Shown here piece by piece: positions 59,846 through 64,000 of a stretch of 64,000 nucleotides of DNA. The stretch is from an uncultured Arcanobacterium sp. (lineage in GTDB: Bacteria; Actinomycetota; Actinomycetes; Actinomycetales; Actinomycetaceae): the NCBI GenBank assembly GCA_958428545.1, contig CAUAGM010000001.1:367487-431486 (forward strand), given 5' to 3'. The notes under the pieces were generated by a model. It was not told the DNA's origin and searched no databases. It saw nothing but the letters and a program-made list of their open reading frames with translations. Position numbers and translations under genes: made by a program. Every line of letters begins with the position of its first letter. Position 1 is the stretch's first letter.

Positions 59846-59933
59846 ATCGAACGAGATTATCCCCTGGCAGAACTAGCATAGCTAGATAGAAAAGAAGCAC
59901 TGCTAGCGTAGATTTATGAGAAGTTTACGCAAC

Positions 59934-59987
59934 CCTCGGACCGAAAGCCGAGGCTTCGCGCAGACTATGCCATACGGCATCGCGAAG
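59934..59987 (+). promoter_or_regulatory. Double hairpin in the rpsM leader
   Basis: Hairpin 1: CCTCGG/CCGAGG (59934-59953). Hairpin 2, directly adjoining: CTTCGCG/CGCGAAG outside (59954-59987) and ATGCC-ATAC-GGCAT inside. The pair ends 51 bases before rpsM. Candidate autoregulatory leader; ligand unknown. Confidence 0.5.
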
Positions 59988-60037
59988 ATAGCAGCGCCCG
60001 ACACTTTCGGCAGAAAAGAATATAGGAGCCACAAGGA

Positions 60038-60412
60038 ATGGCACGTCTTTCTGGCGTTGATTTACCTCGCGAAAAGAGGGTTGAAATCGCGCTTACATAT
60101 ATTTATGGCATTGGTCGTACGCGCGCTGCACAGACACTTGCAGCAACTGGCGTAAACCCAGATACCCGCGTTAAAGACCTCACTGAAGATGATCTCGTGA
60201 AGCTCAAAGCTCATATTGACGAGAACTACAAAGTAGAAGGCGATCTGCGCCGTGAAGTGCAAGCAGATATTCGCCGCAAGATTGAAATTGGAAGCTATCA
60301 AGGATTGCGCCACCGTCGCGGTCTTCCCGTGCACGGGCAGCGCACCAAGACAAACGCTCGTACCCGCAAAGGTCCAAAGCGTACAGTGGCTGGTAAGAAG
60401 AAGGCTAAGTAA
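60038..60412 (+). CDS. rpsM: 30S ribosomal protein S13
   Basis: A 124-residue S13 of the 30S head, bridging to the 50S. Starts MARLSGVDLPREKRVEIALT (20 residues) and contains GLRHRRGLPVHGQRTKTNAR (20 residues). A frame from 59916 overlaps in another phase and is noise. ATAGGAG precedes the ATG. Confidence 0.97.
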   Translation: MARLSGVDLPREKRVEIALTYIYGIGRTRAAQTLAATGVNPDTRVKDLTEDDLVKLKAHIDENYKVEGDLRREVQADIRRKIEIGSYQGLRHRRGLPVHGQRTKTNARTRKGPKRTVAGKKKAK

Positions 60413-60419
60413 GCTAAGT

Positions 60420-60481
60420 AGTTCTGCCCACGAATATATGCGCACAGGAATTCAATCCTGTAGCAGCCTAAAGAACTGGGC
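60420..60481 (+). promoter_or_regulatory. Possible pseudoknot between rpsM and rpsK
   Basis: AGTTCT (60420-60425) pairs with AGAACT (60472-60477); GCCCA (60426-60430) could pair with the next bases TGGGC (60477-60481), which would cross the first stem; inside is the hairpin ACAGGA/TCCTGT (60444-60461). It ends shortly before the rpsK Shine-Dalgarno. Confidence 0.35.
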
Positions 60482-60508
60482 GAGAGAAATCATCAGGAGA
60501 AAATACAC

Positions 60509-60904
60509 ATGGCACAAAAGACTCAGGCGCGTCGCCCGCGCCGCAGTGTGCGTAAGAACGTGACGGTCGGTCAGGCTCATATTAAAAGCACGTTCAACAA
60601 CACAATTGTTTCTATCACTGATACAAACGGTGAAGTAATCGCAGCTACTTCGAGCGGTATGGTAGGTTTTAAGGGTTCTCGTAAGTCCACTCCTTATGCT
60701 GCTCAGCTCGCTGCTGAAAATGCTGCACGCCGCGCTATGGAGCACGGCATGAAGAAAGTAGACGTCTTCGTTAAAGGGCCAGGGTCAGGGCGCGAAACTG
60801 CAATCCGTTCCCTCACTGCGTGTGGTCTTGAGGTGACGTCAATTTCTGACGTCACTCCGCAGGCTCATAACGGCGTTCGCCCACCAAAGCGTCGTCGCGT
60901 TTGA
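60509..60904 (+). CDS. rpsK: 30S ribosomal protein S11
   Basis: A 131-residue S11 of the 30S platform. Contains HIKSTFNNTIVSITDTNGEV (20 residues) and the C-terminal TPQAHNGVRPPKRRRV. ATCAGGAG precedes the ATG. rpoA follows without rpsD between them. Confidence 0.97.
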   Translation: MAQKTQARRPRRSVRKNVTVGQAHIKSTFNNTIVSITDTNGEVIAATSSGMVGFKGSRKSTPYAAQLAAENAARRAMEHGMKKVDVFVKGPGSGRETAIRSLTACGLEVTSISDVTPQAHNGVRPPKRRRV

Positions 60905-60990
60905 TCCTTTAATAACTCGCTGGAAAAACCGCCGCATCTCGGCGAGAGAATATGAGCGTCATATAGTGGGCGCTCGCGAAAGGAATAATA

Positions 60991-62001
60991 GTGATCATCG
61001 AACAGCGACCAACGCTGAATGAAGAGGTCGTGTCTGATACACGTTCTCGTTTTACGCTCAATCCGCTTGAGCCAGGTTTCGGTTACACTTTGGGTAACTC
61101 TCTGCGCCGTACCCTGCTCAGCTCTATCCCAGGCGCTGCCGTCACTTCTGTTCATATTGATGGAGTTCTCCACGAGTTCTCCACTATTGATGGCGTGAAG
61201 GAAGACGTTGCTGAGATCATTTTGAATATCAAAGAACTCGTTGTCACGTCAGAGCACGATGAGCCTGTGCAGATGTATCTGCGCAAACAAGGTCCAGGTG
61301 TGGTGACCGCTGGTGATATTACACCTCCTTCTGGAGTGGAAGTACACAATCCAGATCTTGTACTCGCTCATCTTAATGAAAAGGGCAAGCTGGAGCTTGA
61401 TCTTACTGTTGAGCGCGGGCGTGGATATGTGAGCGCTACTCTCAACAAAGATCCAGACGCTGAGATTGGTCGTATCCCTGTGGACTCGATCTATTCGCCA
61501 GTGCTGAAGGTAAGCTATAAAGTCGAAGCTACCCGTGTGGGGCAGCGCACCGATTTCGATAAGCTGATTGTGGATGTTGAGACGAAGCCGTCAATGCTTC
61601 CGCGTGATGCTTTTGCATCTGCTGGTAAGACTCTTGTGGAGCTCTTTGGTTTGACGACTGAGCTTAACGAAGAAATCGAGGGCTTGGAGCTTAAAGAGAT
61701 TCCAGTCTCTGAGCAGCAGAGCAGTGATTTACAGCGCCCGATCACCATCTTGAATCTTCCTGCTCGTTCGCAGAACTGTTTGCAGCGTGAGGGGATCCAT
61801 ACTATCGGTGAGCTCGTGCAACGTTCCGAAGCAGATCTGCTTGATATTCGCAACTTCGGTGCGAAATCGATTGAAGATGTGAAAGATGAGCTTGCAAAGC
61901 TCGATTTGCGTTTGAAGAATTCGCCTGCAGGATTTGATGCTGCAGCAGCATTTGCTGACGATACTTACGCAATGACGTTCAGTGACGATCTGAATCTCTG
62001 A
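60991..62001 (+). CDS. rpoA: DNA-directed RNA polymerase subunit alpha
   Basis: A 336-residue alpha subunit. GTG start. N-terminal dimerisation domain (FTLNPLEPGFGYTLGNSLRR, 20 residues; about 22-41) and C-terminal domain with helix-hairpin-helix (LPARSQNCLQREGIHTIGEL, 20 residues; about 253-272) that contacts UP elements and activators. Confidence 0.98.
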   Translation: MIIEQRPTLNEEVVSDTRSRFTLNPLEPGFGYTLGNSLRRTLLSSIPGAAVTSVHIDGVLHEFSTIDGVKEDVAEIILNIKELVVTSEHDEPVQMYLRKQGPGVVTAGDITPPSGVEVHNPDLVLAHLNEKGKLELDLTVERGRGYVSATLNKDPDAEIGRIPVDSIYSPVLKVSYKVEATRVGQRTDFDKLIVDVETKPSMLPRDAFASAGKTLVELFGLTTELNEEIEGLELKEIPVSEQQSSDLQRPITILNLPARSQNCLQREGIHTIGELVQRSEADLLDIRNFGAKSIEDVKDELAKLDLRLKNSPAGFDAAAAFADDTYAMTFSDDLNL

Positions 62002-62044
62002 TGAGTGCTCTGAAGAGATTTAGAAATTTTGAGGAGAAATAGAA

Positions 62045-62596
62045 ATGCCTAAACCAACAAAAGGCCCTCGTCTGGGTGGATCCCCAGCTCACGAGCGTCT
62101 CATTATCAACAACCTGTGCCGCCAGCTCATTCACAATGAGCGTGTGGTGACGACAGAAGCTAAGGCTCGTCGTGTTCGTCCATATATGGAAAAGCTCATT
62201 ACCAAGGCTAAGAAGGGTGATACTCATCGCCGCCGTTTGGCTTTGCGTGATTTGCGCGATCGCGAGACAGCCTACATCTTGTTCGAGGAACTTGCTCCAA
62301 AGTTTAAGGATCGCGACGGTGGATATACTCGCTTGGTGAAACTGCCAAACCGCAAGGGCGATAATGCTCCGATGGCAGAGGTTTCTTTGGTGCTTGAACC
62401 AGTTGCTAAGAAGACCAAGAAGGCTGCTCCTAAAGCTGCTCCAAAAGCTGTTGAAGAAGAGAACTTAGCTGCGGTTGAAGAAAATACTGCAGCAGAGGAA
62501 GTAGAAGAAGCAGTTGTAGAGGCTGAAGAAACTGAAGCTTCTTCAGATGCTGAAGCTGCTCCTGCGCAGGAAGCAGCTGATGCTGAAGAGAAGTGA
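62045..62596 (+). CDS. rplQ: 50S ribosomal protein L17 with acidic tail
   Basis: A 183-residue L17. The core (to about 120) includes PTKGPRLGGSPAHERLIINN (20 residues). A Lys/Pro stretch then gives way to an Ala/Glu-rich tail of about 50 residues, absent in E. coli (127 residues) but common in actinobacteria. Closes the alpha cluster. Confidence 0.96.
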   Translation: MPKPTKGPRLGGSPAHERLIINNLCRQLIHNERVVTTEAKARRVRPYMEKLITKAKKGDTHRRRLALRDLRDRETAYILFEELAPKFKDRDGGYTRLVKLPNRKGDNAPMAEVSLVLEPVAKKTKKAAPKAAPKAVEEENLAAVEENTAAEEVEEAVVEAEETEASSDAEAAPAQEAADAEEK

Positions 62597-62626
62597 GTTT
62601 TCTCTGGCGTAGAGCTTGATTAAGCT

Positions 62627-62664
62627 AGGGTGTGCCTCGGATTTTTCCGAGGCACACCTTTTAT
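62627..62664 (+). terminator. Intrinsic terminator after rplQ
   Basis: Stem of about 14 bp (AGGGTGTGCCTCGG with CCGAGGCACACCTT), loop ATTTTT, T-rich tail TTTATCTATTT. Also serves the convergent purD side. Confidence 0.85.
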
Positions 62665-62693
62665 CTATTTGCATCTTCATTTTGTGTCTTTAT

Positions 62694-63968
62694 CTAATAA
62701 GCGAAAGTGCCAATATCGCGGCGATAATAAAGCTCTGAATCGCTAAGTCCTTCCTCAAGCAAAGCAAGCAGCTGTGAGCGGCACTGCGCAATATCTGTTC
62801 CAACCATCGTGACGATAGCAACGCGCCCGCCAGCGGCAGTCCATGCGCCATCCTCACGCAATTTTGTGCCCATATGCGTGATGCCTGCATCTGGATGGGC
62901 GTCAACAGCACTCAATAAGGCTTTCGGAATCTCAGGATACGCTGTCACTTTCCCTGGATAGCCAGGAGCACTGAGGACGATGCCGAGGCACGTATGAGGC
63001 GTGACGGGGAAAGAATGCGGGATCTCGCCGTCACTCAAAAGAGATAATGCAACTTCTGCGAGATCAGCTTCGAGGCGGGGAAGGATGACTTCTGCTTCTG
63101 GATCGCCAAGACGAGCATTGAATTCAATGACTTTCACGCCAGTGGGCGTGGCAATTAACCCCGCATAGAGAAAGCCCGTAAAAGGGGTTCCATCAGCAGC
63201 CATCTGGGCAAGAGTTGGTTTAATGACCCGTTCAACAGCTTCAAAATAGATTGCATCTGAAACTCGAGGCACAGGAGAAACTGCTCCCATTCCGCCTGTA
63301 TTGGCTCCGGTATTCCCTTCTCCGATGGGTTTGTGGTCTTGTGCGACAGGCAACGCAACAAAGCGTGTGCCGTGAGCCATGACGATAAGGGAAAACTCAA
63401 AGCCTTCAAGAAACTCTTCGATAATGAGCGGATTATCCTCGGATAGTTCAAGCTCGGCCAATGTGTGTTCAGCTTCTTCGCGATGAGCCGCAATAGTGAC
63501 GCCTTTTCCTGCCCGCAAGCCATTTTCTTTCAATACTGTGGGGTAAAGGGTATTATCGGCGTGCAGATATGCCATAGCACTGGCGTTGCTCGTGAATGCT
63601 TGATAGTTCGCTGTTGGCACTCCAGCGCGTGTCATCACCTCTTTGGCGAATGCTTTCGATGTTTCGATACGGGCAGCGGCAAGAGTCGGAGCAAAAATTG
63701 GGAGCCCATACTCATGAAAAACATCTGCAATGCCTGTGGAAAGAGGCGCTTCTGGCCCCACAATAGTGAGGGCAACTTCAAGATCACGAGCTGTTTGTGC
63801 GAGTTCGTGCCAGCAGCCAGGCGGCTGAGTACTGGGCATAGGTACAGACGCAGCAATTTCGGCTATTGCGTCACTTGCGCCTGCTGTATAGACATCGTGT
63901 CCCTGCTGGGCGAGATGCGTGACGATTGCCATTTCACGACCGCCGCCACCGATGACGAGGAGCTTCAT
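62694..63968 (-). CDS. purD: Phosphoribosylamine--glycine ligase
   Basis: A 424-residue ATP-grasp enzyme making GAR in purine synthesis. N-terminal domain starts MKLLVIGGGGREMAIVTHL; the usual GGREH is GGREM here (M13). ATP-grasp motifs include GKGVTIA, LIIEEFLEGFEFSLIVM and the GANTGGMGAVSP substrate loop; FNARLGDPEAEVILPRLEAD (20 residues) carries metal-binding Glu and Asn. Minus strand, convergent with rplQ; its promoter is at or beyond the right edge. Confidence 0.95.
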   Translation of the reverse strand: MKLLVIGGGGREMAIVTHLAQQGHDVYTAGASDAIAEIAASVPMPSTQPPGCWHELAQTARDLEVALTIVGPEAPLSTGIADVFHEYGLPIFAPTLAAARIETSKAFAKEVMTRAGVPTANYQAFTSNASAMAYLHADNTLYPTVLKENGLRAGKGVTIAAHREEAEHTLAELELSEDNPLIIEEFLEGFEFSLIVMAHGTRFVALPVAQDHKPIGEGNTGANTGGMGAVSPVPRVSDAIYFEAVERVIKPTLAQMAADGTPFTGFLYAGLIATPTGVKVIEFNARLGDPEAEVILPRLEADLAEVALSLLSDGEIPHSFPVTPHTCLGIVLSAPGYPGKVTAYPEIPKALLSAVDAHPDAGITHMGTKLREDGAWTAAGGRVAIVTMVGTDIAQCRSQLLALLEEGLSDSELYYRRDIGTFAY

Positions 63969-64000
63969 AATATTCTTTCTCTAGTATCTCGGGAAGGGGA

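Noticed and set aside
59916..60155. Frame overlapping the rpsM start
   Set aside because: It is in another phase, runs through the leader hairpins and the S13 gene, and has no ribosome site.
1..64000. CRISPR array, rRNA genes or replication origin
   Set aside because: No regularly spaced repeats, no rRNA sequence and no DnaA-box cluster with dnaA/dnaN genes were found.

Overview
The window looks like a core chromosomal segment of a moderate-GC (by eye about 50%) actinobacterium, most like the Actinomycetaceae. Support: the mtrA-mtrB-lpqB block with the divergent DUF4129/DUF4350 envelope cluster; the actinobacterial order rpmG-murB-aminotransferase-tRNA-Trp-secE-nusG-rplK-rplA; TTG starts for rpoB and secY; a 1,297-residue RpoC; zinc-type S14, L33 and L36; long-form HPF; and an alpha operon without rpsD. 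I do not assign a genus. No rRNA, IS element, prophage or CRISPR array was seen.

Layout. 1-2984 (minus): three translationally coupled envelope genes, the last running off the left edge. 3118-7527 (plus): mtrA, mtrB, lpqB. 8347-10095: comF and hpf. 10336-11059: tRNA-Tyr, tRNA-Thr, tRNA-Met and rpmG. 11227-16639: murB, an adenosine deaminase, an aminotransferase and an APH-fold kinase. 16851-21463: tRNA-Trp, secE-nusG, rplK-rplA, udk and rplJ-rplL; the last pair sits behind an L10-type leader with a terminator/antiterminator. 21655-32467: an accessory island between rplL and rpoB. 32981-45222: rpoB-rpoC, rpsL-rpsG-fusA-tuf. 45425: a CsbD-like gene. 46052-62596: the full S10, spc and alpha clusters with secY-adk-map-infA. 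62694-63968 (minus): purD.

The accessory island is the most interesting part. On the minus strand is a sugar-type ABC importer (lipoprotein binding protein, two permeases, and a 59-residue two-helix membrane protein) with no ATPase gene. Divergently, on the plus strand, are an MFS sugar porter, a Cys-type sulfatase without signal peptide, a ROK regulator, a radical-SAM sulfatase-maturating enzyme, and a TauE/SafE (TSUP) anion exporter. Read together: a sulfated sugar is imported intact, desulfated in the cytosol by a formylglycine sulfatase matured in situ, and the released anion is exported. The MFS-sulfatase-ROK-anSME set resembles the ats2 locus described in Bifidobacterium breve for N-acetylglucosamine-6-sulfate; the flanking ABC importer, small membrane protein and TSUP exporter would extend it. 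Six TCTAC/GTAGA half-sites in the divergent promoter region are a candidate shared operator.

Other points: a frameshifted ribbon-helix-helix antitoxin remnant directly upstream of rpoB, a possible broken small gene coupled to map, and several structured leaders in ribosomal-protein operons. Starts were moved from the longest frame to the one supported by a Shine-Dalgarno site in many genes (for example rpoB, rplJ, rplL, rpsJ, rplV, rplF, rpsE).
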